A DNA stretch of 6,192 nt from Candidatus Rifleibacteriota bacterium (GCA_017526725.1 JAFXRA010000253.1:1-6192); one strand, 5' to 3'. Positions 1 through 6,192 are shown, numbered from the stretch's first letter. Made by a program: numbers and translations. The notes: a model not told the origin generated them from the letters alone.

Positions 1-57
1 CATTCTGAAAAAATCGGTATGGGAACAAGAGAATACGAATTGATTACTCTAAAATAA
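1..57 (+). CDS. C-terminal end of an unidentified protein (5' partial)
   Basis: Reading from base 1 in frame 1 gives 18 codons ending in TAA, with the peptide HSEKIGMGTREYELITLK. The peptide is too short to place in a family with any confidence, and I do not recognise it. It is taken as a real gene end because it is open from the window edge, ends cleanly, and a perfect hairpin terminator begins six bases after the stop codon. That position is where the 3' end of a transcription unit is expected. It is therefore probably the last gene of an upstream unit, unconnected in transcription with the signalling genes that follow. The chance that it is a spurious frame is small but real, because 18 open codons alone prove little. 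Confidence 0.6.
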   Translation, partial: HSEKIGMGTREYELITLK

Positions 58-62
58 TATCC

Positions 63-99
63 AAAACCTCTGATAAATAATTATCAGAGGTTTTTCTTT
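63..99 (+). terminator. Rho-independent terminator after the upstream gene
   Basis: A perfect 14-bp inverted repeat pairs AAAACCTCTGATAA (63-76) with TTATCAGAGGTTTT (81-94) around a four-base ATAA loop. A T-rich tract (TTTTTCTTT, 91-99) follows the G+C-containing core. It sits six bases after the stop of the partial gene. The A-run on the left arm means it could also stop weak transcription from the other strand, but no minus-strand gene ends here. Confidence 0.93.
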
Positions 100-235
100 G
101 TGATTATTTGAGATAAATAAAAGCAAAATCTTTCATTAAATAGTATTTTACATTTAGTGAAAATTATGACAAAATGCTGTTATGAAAAAGGAAAAGAAAT
201 CTATTGCTGTTTGCAAAATATAAGGAAGCTGATAA

Positions 236-1960
236 ATGAATAGTCTTAGTAATCAAGATATTAAAAGAATGGTTCTTGTTGTAGATGATGAATTTGTTAA
301 CAGAGAAATGCTGGGATTCATTATCAAACGTGATTACAATGTAATTAACGCTAAAAACGGTAAAGAAGCTCTTGAACTCATACGAAAGCATAAAACAATT
401 CTCTCTCTTGTTTTGTTAGACCTTCTAATGCCAGTAATGGACGGTTTTACTGTTTTAAAAGAACTTCAAAACGATCAGGAACTGAATAAAATACCTGTAA
501 TCGTTCTCACTTCCGAAAAATCAGCTGAAATAGAAAGTTTGAGATTAGGCGCTGTTGATTTTATTACAAAGCCTTACGATATGCCAGAAGTCATTCTCGC
601 CAGAGTCCGCAGAAGTATTGAACTTTCTGAAGGTTCTAAGATGATTCAGAATACCAGCCACGATGAAACTACTGGTTTATTATCAAAGGATTTCTTCTTC
701 CAGTTCTGTGAAAGATACGATAAATACTATCCTGATGAAAAGATGGATGCTGTCGCTTTTAACATTAATCACCTTTCTCTTATAAATGAAATTAGCGGTC
801 GCTCTGCTGGAACTGAAATAATAAAGAAAATTGCCGATGCTATCAAAGTCTTATTAAATAGAGCTACTGGTATGGCATGCAGATTTTCAGATACTTTCTA
901 TCTTTACATGGAGCATAATGATAACTGCGAAGATATTTTAAGAAGATTTTTGAATGAATTTAACAGCTTATTTAAAAACTCAAGAACTAGGCTTGTTTGC
1001 GGCGTAAATCCCATAGTAGATAAGAAAGTTGACGTATATAGACGCTTTGACAGAGCTATGATGGCTTGTAACTCATTAAAAAACAACTATCATACAAATA
1101 TCAGTTTCTATGATACCGAACTTCACAAAAAGGAACTTTTTGAAGAATGTCTGGTTGCTGACGTTGATACTTCTCTTGTTAACAAGAATTTTATAGTTTA
1201 CTATCAGCCGAAATATGATATTTCTGGTTCAAGACCAAAGCTTTCCAGCGCTGAAGCTCTTATAAGATGGAATCACCCGGAATTTGGCATGGTCAGTCAG
1301 GGTACCTTTATTCCATTATTGGAAGAAAACGGCCTAGTTTCAAAATTAGACCATTTTGTTTGGCAGGAAGCAGCATCTCAGGTCCGCAGATGGCGAGATG
1401 CATACAATATTACCATCCCTGTTTCTGTTAACCTTTCAAGAATTGATATCTATAATCCGAAGCTTGAAGAAAATTTCATGAAACTTATTGAAACCTGTGG
1501 ACTTTCTACAAGAGATATAATGCTTGAAGTTACTGAATCTGCCTATACAGACAATTCTGATCAGATTATTCAGGTTGTTGAAAGTCTGCGTTCAAAAGGC
1601 TTCTTTATTGAAATGGACGATTTCGGTTCTGGTTACTCTTCTCTGAATATGCTTTCAGAACTTCCTATTGATGCGTTGAAGTTAGATATGAAGTTTATTA
1701 AAAATATAGCTACAAACCCCAAAGCTCTTCACATGGTTGAGCTAATGATGGAAATTGCAGACTTCTTGAAAGTTTCTGTTGTTGCAGAAGGCGTTGAAAC
1801 AGAAGAACAGTGCAGACTTTTGAAAGATCTCAAATGTAAGATTATTCAGGGCTTCTATTTCTCTAAACCTTTACCACCTGAAGAATTCAAACTTTTGATA
1901 GAAAAAGAAGTTAAAGCCCGCGGTAGCGAAGAAAAGGAGATAGAATATGTTAAGTGTTGA
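236..1960 (+). CDS. Response regulator: REC, degenerate GGDEF and intact EAL domain (predicted c-di-GMP phosphodiesterase)
   Basis: This 574-residue cytoplasmic protein probably hydrolyses cyclic di-GMP to linear pGpG under control of phosphorylation. Residues 11-130 form a receiver domain with the acidic pair D17/D18, phospho-acceptor D62 (LLDLLMP), T92 in LTS and K112 in TKP, all intact. Residues about 141-295 are GGDEF-like: they start with DETTGLLSKDFFF, but the GGDEF signature is FSDTF (217-221), so cyclase activity is not expected. Residues about 305-555 form an EAL domain with Q324 in YYQPKYD, E340-A-L, N399, E431/E434 (EVTES), D461/D462 in DDFGSGYSSL, K482, E518 in VAEGVE and QGF at 538-540, so phosphodiesterase activity is expected. 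There are no membrane segments. The start is set by AGGAAG at 223-228, suitably spaced; M12 lacks such a site. The last 14 bases overlap the HPt gene. The layout recalls FimX-type proteins, but this one keeps its EAL residues. Confidence 0.95.
   Translation: MNSLSNQDIKRMVLVVDDEFVNREMLGFIIKRDYNVINAKNGKEALELIRKHKTILSLVLLDLLMPVMDGFTVLKELQNDQELNKIPVIVLTSEKSAEIESLRLGAVDFITKPYDMPEVILARVRRSIELSEGSKMIQNTSHDETTGLLSKDFFFQFCERYDKYYPDEKMDAVAFNINHLSLINEISGRSAGTEIIKKIADAIKVLLNRATGMACRFSDTFYLYMEHNDNCEDILRRFLNEFNSLFKNSRTRLVCGVNPIVDKKVDVYRRFDRAMMACNSLKNNYHTNISFYDTELHKKELFEECLVADVDTSLVNKNFIVYYQPKYDISGSRPKLSSAEALIRWNHPEFGMVSQGTFIPLLEENGLVSKLDHFVWQEAASQVRRWRDAYNITIPVSVNLSRIDIYNPKLEENFMKLIETCGLSTRDIMLEVTESAYTDNSDQIIQVVESLRSKGFFIEMDDFGSGYSSLNMLSELPIDALKLDMKFIKNIATNPKALHMVELMMEIADFLKVSVVAEGVETEEQCRLLKDLKCKIIQGFYFSKPLPPEEFKLLIEKEVKARGSEEKEIEYVKC
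1934..1939 (+). promoter_or_regulatory. Ribosome binding site of the HPt gene, inside the preceding gene
   Basis: AAGGAG lies seven bases before the ATG at 1947 and within the last codons of the EAL gene. It fixes the HPt start and implies that the overlapping pair is translationally coupled. Confidence 0.8.
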
Positions 1961-2285
1961 TAAAATGAAGGAATTAGGCTGTAATACTGAAGAAGGTCTT
2001 GGAAGATGTTTAAATAATGAAATGTTCTATCTGAATCTTGTTCAGATGGGATTAAAAGATGAAGGTTTCGAAAAACTGGAAGAAGTTTTAAAGACCAATG
2101 ATTTGGATAAAGGTTTCGAAATTGCTCATGGTTTAAAAGGGGTTATTGGAAATCTTGCTATAACTCCTTTATATAACGCTATCAGTGAAATTACAGAAGA
2201 ATTAAGAGCTAGAAAACAGATTGATTACGCTCCACTGCTGGCCAAAATCAAAGAAAACAGAGAAAAATTTACTTCTTTACTATAA
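1947..2285 (+). CDS. Stand-alone HPt (histidine phosphotransfer) domain protein
   Basis: This 112-residue soluble protein consists of a single HPt domain, which carries phosphoryl groups between histidine kinases and receiver domains. The active-site motif is AHGLKGVIGNL, with phospho-accepting H61 and the usual K64-G65 after it. The preceding helix (about 34-58) and the following helices (about 74-88 and 94-109) fit the four-helix bundle of the family. There is no kinase catalytic domain, receiver or membrane segment, and its length is normal for a free HPt protein. The start overlaps the stop of the REC-EAL gene by 14 bases, with its own strong Shine-Dalgarno site, so the two proteins are probably made together. 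The likely partner is D62 of the neighbouring receiver domain. Whether HPt delivers phosphate to it or drains it is not visible from sequence. No histidine kinase is in the window, so the kinase must be encoded elsewhere. A terminator follows directly. Confidence 0.9.
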   Translation: MLSVDKMKELGCNTEEGLGRCLNNEMFYLNLVQMGLKDEGFEKLEEVLKTNDLDKGFEIAHGLKGVIGNLAITPLYNAISEITEELRARKQIDYAPLLAKIKENREKFTSLL

Positions 2286-2299
2286 AAAAATAAAATTCT

Positions 2300-2340
2300 A
2301 AAAACTCTTCTGACAATTAAAAATATTAGAAGAGTTTTTT
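2300..2340 (+). terminator. Rho-independent terminator after the REC-EAL/HPt unit
   Basis: A perfect 12-bp stem pairs AAAAACTCTTCT (2300-2311) with AGAAGAGTTTTT (2328-2339). The 16-base loop is AT-rich, and a run of six T (2335-2340) follows the last G. It begins 15 bases after the HPt stop codon and closes the signalling transcription unit before the pilin-like genes. Confidence 0.9.
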
Positions 2341-2342
2341 CG

Positions 2343-2382
2343 TTTATTTCCTTTGCAAATCTATCTATAAATGAGGAATAAA
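2343..2382. repeat. Imperfect inverted repeat upstream of the pilin-unit promoter
   Basis: TTTATTTCCT (2343-2352) can pair with AGGAATAAA (2374-2382), with one bulged T, around a loop of about 21 bases. It lies just upstream of the -35 element at 2394, where an operator could sit. In DNA this AT-rich such a match can arise by chance, and no known regulator site is recognised. Confidence 0.25.
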
Positions 2383-2393
2383 CCTTAAATATC

Positions 2394-2422
2394 TTGCCTA
2401 ATTTAGTGTTGTACATTATAAT
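2394..2422 (+). promoter_or_regulatory. Housekeeping (sigma70/SigA-type) promoter for the pilin-like unit
   Basis: TTGCCT (2394-2399) is followed after exactly 17 bases by a perfect TATAAT (2417-2422). Transcription would start near 2429-2431, giving a leader of about 30 bases before the GTG at 2460. It comes after a terminator, which supports an independent pilin transcription unit. Confidence 0.75.
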
Positions 2423-2446
2423 TTAGAAATAAGGTAATTACTTTTT

Positions 2447-2452
2447 AAGGGG
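2447..2452 (+). promoter_or_regulatory. Ribosome binding site that selects a GTG start
   Basis: AAGGGG lies seven bases before the GTG at 2460. The first in-frame ATG is codon 15, inside the hydrophobic helix. Starting there would remove the lysine-rich leader and the prepilin cleavage site, so GTG is the credible start. Confidence 0.8.
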
Positions 2453-2459
2453 TTTTAAA

Positions 2460-5024
2460 GTGTTTAAGAAGCTGCTAAAAAAGAAGGGTTCTGCCTATTT
2501 AATGGCAATAGGAGTCTTAGGGGTTCTTGTATTAATTGGCGTTACTGTTTCAAAGCTGGCCACTTCTGGACGCTGGAATACTGTTTTATCCAGTAACGAT
2601 AAAAGAGCGGAAGAATGTGCCGAAGCAGCTACTAATTTAATGTTTAAAGTCATCAAAGATAATATGAATGATGATTCGGTTTTCTATAAGAATTTACCTT
2701 TCCCAGCTAATCCCCTTGAAATATTAGGAAGTCCATACATGTATTTTAGAATGCCTGCTTTGGTTGCAAAAGCTCATCTTGATGGCTTAAGCGGTTTTCA
2801 ATCTAAAGGTATGGATGTTCAGTTGGATATTTTTAATGATGGGCTATTAAAACCTGTATACGAAAGAGGTATTACCTATCGTTATGATTCTGAAACAGAC
2901 AATAAAGGTCCCTTAGCTCCTTTAGGCGATATGTTTAAATCTTATGGGGGCAAAGTATCTGTTAAGTGTACTGCTAAAATAAAACAGGCTTTTGGTATTT
3001 TAGCTGATAACCCTCAATATAAAACTGGCGGGGTAGAAATTCCTGTAAAAAAAGCAACTGGTTTTTTGAGCAAAATATTAGATAAGATTCTTCCTGGTGA
3101 TGCTGATTTATCTAAATTAACACAGCCCTTAGAGGATTGTGAAGCTGTAAAAAGTGATGGTGGTGATCTTGAATTTAATTTGACCCAATTTATTCCCGAT
3201 AAGCCTAATTTTTTGAAATGTCCAAGTATTGAAGGAATTTGGATACCAGGTCCGGAATATACTCAAATTCCAATAGGGAAGTTTTTACAGCCATTTTTAA
3301 ATAAGATATGGGATAAGATAATTGAAAAAATTACAGGGAGTAAAGGTGGGGTAACCCCAAAATTTCTTGTTGAAAAATTTTTCCCAAAATTAGTGAATTT
3401 TCAATTACCTTTTGGCGGAGTTTTAAACAAATTAAAGGACTGTGTAAATAAATTACTTCCTAAAGAATTAAGAGCTTTTGCTGGCAATATCGGCTTCGGA
3501 GTAACTGTTGAAAAGAAAGGTTTTCTTGAAGTTGAAACCGATTTGCTTTTTTATCCCCATGCTTCAGATGATAAACATGTTATTCGAAAAAAATTAGTTG
3601 TTCAAAGAGAATTTCGTGTTGCTGATATTCAGCCAATAGCCCCTGATTATACATTCTTTGTTGCTAATTCAAGTTTGCCTTATGAAAATGAACAAATAGA
3701 AAATGATGATAATTGGGAAGGCGATGATCAAATTAATTGGGATGATGGGAATAAGGATCTGGTTCTTCATAATTTTCCTGATTTAGATAAATTAAAAGAT
3801 ACTTTTGAAAATATTGTTCACAATTTTTCTGATTTTAAAAAACTACTTAGGAACATTTATCTACCCGGACTTGTGAGAGTTAACGGCACTAAGCCAATGA
3901 CAATAAAATTAGGTTTATTGCCAAGTTTTAGTGATTTAACTTTTAATAATCTTTTAAAATGCGAAATCTTATCTCTGGCTCTTGGACATAAAAATGGTAC
4001 TCAGGCCGCTTGTCATAATAAAAAACATAATCCGGATCATGATTTGATTCCAACTTTTAAAAAGATTTGGGCCTTTGAGTTTAATAGCAATGATAAAACT
4101 TTTGACTGGCCATATGTAGGCGGCAGTTCAGGTGGTTCTTATTGGATTCCTTCAATGGCAAGATTTCCAAGAAACAATTTGTTTGGTCCTCTTCACATTA
4201 GTATGCCTATGTCTTTTAGAGTAGAGGGGTATTTGAAGAAGGCCTATTCTCATTTGAAAATTCATTTGTTATATTTTCATATACCAGCTTTTACTATAGC
4301 TTGGTTCCATTTTCCAGGGTTGACTATTGCTATTCCATGGTTTTTTGCTACTAAATTTGAAGAACCTTATGGATTCTGTAAATGGCCTGCTTATGAAAAT
4401 GAAAGTGATGCTGCCAAGGCATGGGATCCTAAAAATCCTTCTAATCTGCCTGCAAATTTATATTCTACGGCTCAGTATCTTAAAAAAGCCAGCTATTATT
4501 ACAATTCTTCTTCTGAATTTACTCGTGACATAGACAATAGAAGTATTATGGAAGGTGAAGACAAGGTTTTTGTCTGTGATGGTGTTACCTTTGTTAACGA
4601 TAGTACCTTATTGCTTCCAGAAATGAACGTTAAAGGTCGTGGTATTATAGTTTGTGCTGGTAACATTAAAATAATGGGAGATATAAAAAGAAGAGACTAT
4701 GGAGAAGGAATTCCATCTCTATTTTCGTTAGTAGCTAGAAATGGTGCAATTCAAGTAAGCTCTAATGCGAAAAATATTGAAGCTTGTTTATATGGAGACA
4801 GAGGTATTCAAAATACATCTGAAATAAAAATAGACGGGAACTTAGTAGTAAATAGATTTAAACGTGGTGACATTCACGGGGAAGTTGACGTTCATTATAA
4901 TTCTAGAAATTCCAGAAGTTCTTTACTCTCTATGATAAGACCTATAGCTAAATATGAGCCAACAAGATATCATGTGACTTTGAGTTCAAAGTTGGCTAAA
5001 TTCGAATTCGTTAAACCTAATTAA
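2460..5024 (+). CDS. Very large PilX/GspK-like minor pilin or pseudopilin
   Basis: This 854-residue protein begins like a type IV prepilin: a short basic leader MFKKLLKKKG, a predicted prepilin-peptidase cut after G10, and a hydrophobic helix (about 11-30). It lacks Glu at mature position 5 (Met instead), as do GspK and PilX-type minor pilins. A PilX-like stretch RAEECAEAATNL (49-60) follows. The mature part would be exported and anchored by this helix. Residues about 70-690 match no family I recognise. They include an Asp/Asn-rich stretch (about 405-432), a Cys/His cluster (510-528) and a tandem ten-residue aromatic repeat (606-625). Residues about 695-815 alternate short beta strands with turns (GRGIIVCAGNIKIMGDI, then KIDGNLVVN), like the C-terminal beta-helical part of some PilX-type proteins. 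Most PilX or GspK proteins have only some 150-350 residues. There are eleven cysteines. The next prepilin gene follows after 16 bases. The pilin call is firm at the N-terminus; the role is inferred. Confidence 0.8.
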   Translation: MFKKLLKKKGSAYLMAIGVLGVLVLIGVTVSKLATSGRWNTVLSSNDKRAEECAEAATNLMFKVIKDNMNDDSVFYKNLPFPANPLEILGSPYMYFRMPALVAKAHLDGLSGFQSKGMDVQLDIFNDGLLKPVYERGITYRYDSETDNKGPLAPLGDMFKSYGGKVSVKCTAKIKQAFGILADNPQYKTGGVEIPVKKATGFLSKILDKILPGDADLSKLTQPLEDCEAVKSDGGDLEFNLTQFIPDKPNFLKCPSIEGIWIPGPEYTQIPIGKFLQPFLNKIWDKIIEKITGSKGGVTPKFLVEKFFPKLVNFQLPFGGVLNKLKDCVNKLLPKELRAFAGNIGFGVTVEKKGFLEVETDLLFYPHASDDKHVIRKKLVVQREFRVADIQPIAPDYTFFVANSSLPYENEQIENDDNWEGDDQINWDDGNKDLVLHNFPDLDKLKDTFENIVHNFSDFKKLLRNIYLPGLVRVNGTKPMTIKLGLLPSFSDLTFNNLLKCEILSLALGHKNGTQAACHNKKHNPDHDLIPTFKKIWAFEFNSNDKTFDWPYVGGSSGGSYWIPSMARFPRNNLFGPLHISMPMSFRVEGYLKKAYSHLKIHLLYFHIPAFTIAWFHFPGLTIAIPWFFATKFEEPYGFCKWPAYENESDAAKAWDPKNPSNLPANLYSTAQYLKKASYYYNSSSEFTRDIDNRSIMEGEDKVFVCDGVTFVNDSTLLLPEMNVKGRGIIVCAGNIKIMGDIKRRDYGEGIPSLFSLVARNGAIQVSSNAKNIEACLYGDRGIQNTSEIKIDGNLVVNRFKRGDIHGEVDVHYNSRNSRSSLLSMIRPIAKYEPTRYHVTLSSKLAKFEFVKPN
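4275..4334 (+). repeat. Tandem ten-residue aromatic/proline repeat within the large pilin-like protein
   Basis: Two adjacent 30-base units encode FHIPAFTIAW (residues 606-615) and FHFPGLTIAI (616-625). Six of ten positions are identical (F, H, P, T, I, A) and most others are conservative. The bases differ at several codon positions, so this is an old or selected duplication, not a fresh one. A partial third unit (PWFFA) may follow. Confidence 0.6.
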
Positions 5025-5025
5025 T

Positions 5026-5032
5026 AGGGGAG
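5026..5032 (+). promoter_or_regulatory. Ribosome binding site of the second pilin-like gene
   Basis: AGGGGAG starts two bases after the preceding stop codon and lies eight bases before the ATG at 5041. It fixes the start, and with no terminator between the genes it indicates one transcript. Confidence 0.8.
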
Positions 5033-5040
5033 AACAAGAG

Positions 5041-6192
5041 ATGAGATTCAATAATAAAGGTTTTACTGTTGTAGAATTAGTTATAACCATAATGATTTTT
5101 TGTATGATTTCTATTCCATTGTATTTTGTTCTTTCTGATTCATCAAATCAGGCTAATATTATTGCTGCAAGAAATCATATTAAACAAGAAGGAAACAAGG
5201 TTTTTAAGATATTAGAAAATGATTTAACTCAAGCAAAACAAGGTTCTTTTTCTCAGGGTAATAACGAATTTTCTATAAATGTTAGAACTAGAGTATCTGA
5301 AAAAGAAGATGACAATTTATTATTAGCTAAAAAAGAAAATCATGATGGAGAGCTTAAATATATTCTAGAAAAACCAAAACTTTACAGAACACTTACCGAA
5401 GATGGTAAAACTAAAAAATGGCTGGTTTCAAAAACAGTAGATTCAATTGTAATTGAAGAGCCTTCGGCAACAGAAGCTAAAAATTCTCCTGGTAAGCTGG
5501 TTGTAAAATTGCTTATGAAATCTGATTTGCCTGGTATAAAACCATCTGAGCAACCTACTTATGAACAGAATAAAATTATAGTTATGATGGAAGATGCTGC
5601 AAGTGTAAAAGATCCTAACTGGTTAGATGTAGGCACTGTTGGTGGTGTTTTCCAAACAGATGGTAATCTTCTGGCAGATTTGAAGGAGCAGTTTATTGCA
5701 TTAGGGCAAAATGCCTTAGATACAATAATAGGCACTCTTGACGATATTTCTGGTATGACTGCTGGGCAAATAAAGGAAAAGCTGGAATCTTTATCATTAG
5801 ATGATTTAAAACAAGCTATTGATGATTTAAATGCTGGTCTTAAAGAAGTAAAAACACAAATGACTGATATTGACGCTCAATTAAGAGACCTTCAAGGAGC
5901 AGTATTATACGGCGTAAAAAAACCAGAAGACTATTGGATTTATAAGTGGTCTAAAAGCACAGCTGCAAAATGGGCTGAAAAAGAGAATGATGCTCGTGAT
6001 AAAAAAGCCAAAGAAGTTGGAAAATTAGTTGCTGATTATGCTTCTAAAGGCCAAATGGATTGGAAAGCTGTTCAATCTAAGGCTGGCGGTATGACTGCAT
6101 CGGGTTCAGAAGCTCTGCAGAATTTTTTTGATTTAAAAGGGTCATTGTTTGATGCAGAGGCAAAAGTAGGAGAAGCCTTATCTATGGCTAAC
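5041..6192 (+). CDS. PilW/GspJ-like prepilin with a long helical extension (3' partial)
   Basis: The frame is open for 384 codons and runs off the window end. The N-terminus is a textbook type IV prepilin: leader MRFNNKG, predicted cleavage between G7 and F8, mature start FTVVE with Glu at position 5, then a hydrophobic helix to about residue 30. The helix continues amphipathically to VFKILENDLTQAKQGSF (about 55-71), a pattern typical of PilW and GspJ minor (pseudo)pilins. Residues about 75-195 look like a globular, strand-rich domain. From about 212 to 290 the protein is charged, helical and coiled-coil-like (LDDLKQAIDDLNAGLKEVKT and neighbours), and further Lys/Ala-rich helices follow. Ordinary members of these families end near 200-350 residues, so this is long and has an unusual extension. 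The only cysteine seen is C21, in the membrane helix. It follows the large PilX-like gene by 16 bases, a pairing that echoes PilW-PilX neighbours. A surface-filament role is inferred. Confidence 0.85.
   Translation, partial: MRFNNKGFTVVELVITIMIFCMISIPLYFVLSDSSNQANIIAARNHIKQEGNKVFKILENDLTQAKQGSFSQGNNEFSINVRTRVSEKEDDNLLLAKKENHDGELKYILEKPKLYRTLTEDGKTKKWLVSKTVDSIVIEEPSATEAKNSPGKLVVKLLMKSDLPGIKPSEQPTYEQNKIIVMMEDAASVKDPNWLDVGTVGGVFQTDGNLLADLKEQFIALGQNALDTIIGTLDDISGMTAGQIKEKLESLSLDDLKQAIDDLNAGLKEVKTQMTDIDAQLRDLQGAVLYGVKKPEDYWIYKWSKSTAAKWAEKENDARDKKAKEVGKLVADYASKGQMDWKAVQSKAGGMTASGSEALQNFFDLKGSLFDAEAKVGEALSMAN

Noticed and set aside
147..175. Possible promoter TTTACA-17-CAAAAT for the REC-EAL gene
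   Set aside because: The -10 matches only four of six consensus bases in very AT-rich DNA, where such matches are common. A promoter must lie between 100 and 235 after the terminator, but I cannot place it.
100..235. Possible c-di-GMP riboswitch in the leader of the REC-EAL gene
   Set aside because: No conserved c-di-GMP-I or -II core bases and no paired stems of that shape were found; the stretch looks like a plain AT-rich leader.
164..391. Minus-strand open frame of 75 codons
   Set aside because: It overlaps the start of the REC-EAL gene, gives a low-complexity Phe/Ser/Asn-rich protein with no recognisable domain, and appears to be a shadow frame.
904..1086. Minus-strand open frame of 60 codons inside the EAL gene
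   Set aside because: It lies entirely antisense to a well-supported gene and shows no domain.
2225..2416. Minus-strand open frame of 63 codons across the terminator
   Set aside because: It runs through the HPt gene end and the terminator hairpin, and has no domain; chance frame in AT-rich DNA.
3987..4043. c-type haem site in the Cys/His cluster
   Set aside because: The sequence reads QAACH, so the first Cys of CxxCH is missing.
4327..4533. Second + strand frame of 68 codons inside the large pilin-like gene
   Set aside because: It is out of frame with a continuous 854-codon gene, Leu/Ile-rich in a way typical of shifted AT-rich coding sequence, with no good ribosome site seen.

Overview
This is a low-GC bacterial window (about one third G+C by eye) that uses the standard bacterial code. 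Genes have good Shine-Dalgarno sites, and two transcription units end in clear intrinsic terminators. All recognised genes are on the + strand. No rRNA, tRNA, CRISPR array, transposase or phage gene was seen. The organism cannot be named. The REC/degenerate-GGDEF/EAL protein paired with a small HPt protein resembles arrangements in Lachnospiraceae-type Firmicutes and some other anaerobic gut or rumen lineages. The pilin-like genes are compatible with several phyla.

Layout: (1) bases 1-57 hold the last 18 codons of an unidentified gene, followed by a perfect 14-bp hairpin terminator. (2) Bases 236-2285 form a two-gene signalling unit. The first gene encodes a 574-residue response regulator with an intact receiver domain, a degenerate GGDEF domain and an EAL domain that keeps its catalytic residues, so it is probably a phosphorylation-controlled c-di-GMP phosphodiesterase. 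It overlaps by 14 bases a 112-residue histidine phosphotransfer (HPt) protein, and a terminator follows. (3) From about 2394, a good housekeeping-type promoter (TTGCCT, 17-base spacer, TATAAT) drives a second unit of type IV pilin-like genes. The first is an 854-residue protein with a PilX/GspK-like prepilin N-terminus, a very large unrecognised middle and a beta-rich C-terminal domain. Sixteen bases later comes a PilW/GspJ-like prepilin with classic Glu5 and an unusual helical, coiled-coil-like extension, cut off by the window end.

How they may work together: the first unit probably receives a phosphorelay signal through HPt and/or REC and lowers c-di-GMP. The second unit probably encodes minor pilins or pseudopilins of a type IV filament machine, perhaps forming a large tip complex. 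c-di-GMP commonly controls type IV pili, so a functional link is plausible. However, a terminator and a separate promoter divide the two units, so the link is inference from adjacency only. The most unusual content is the oversized pilin-like pair.
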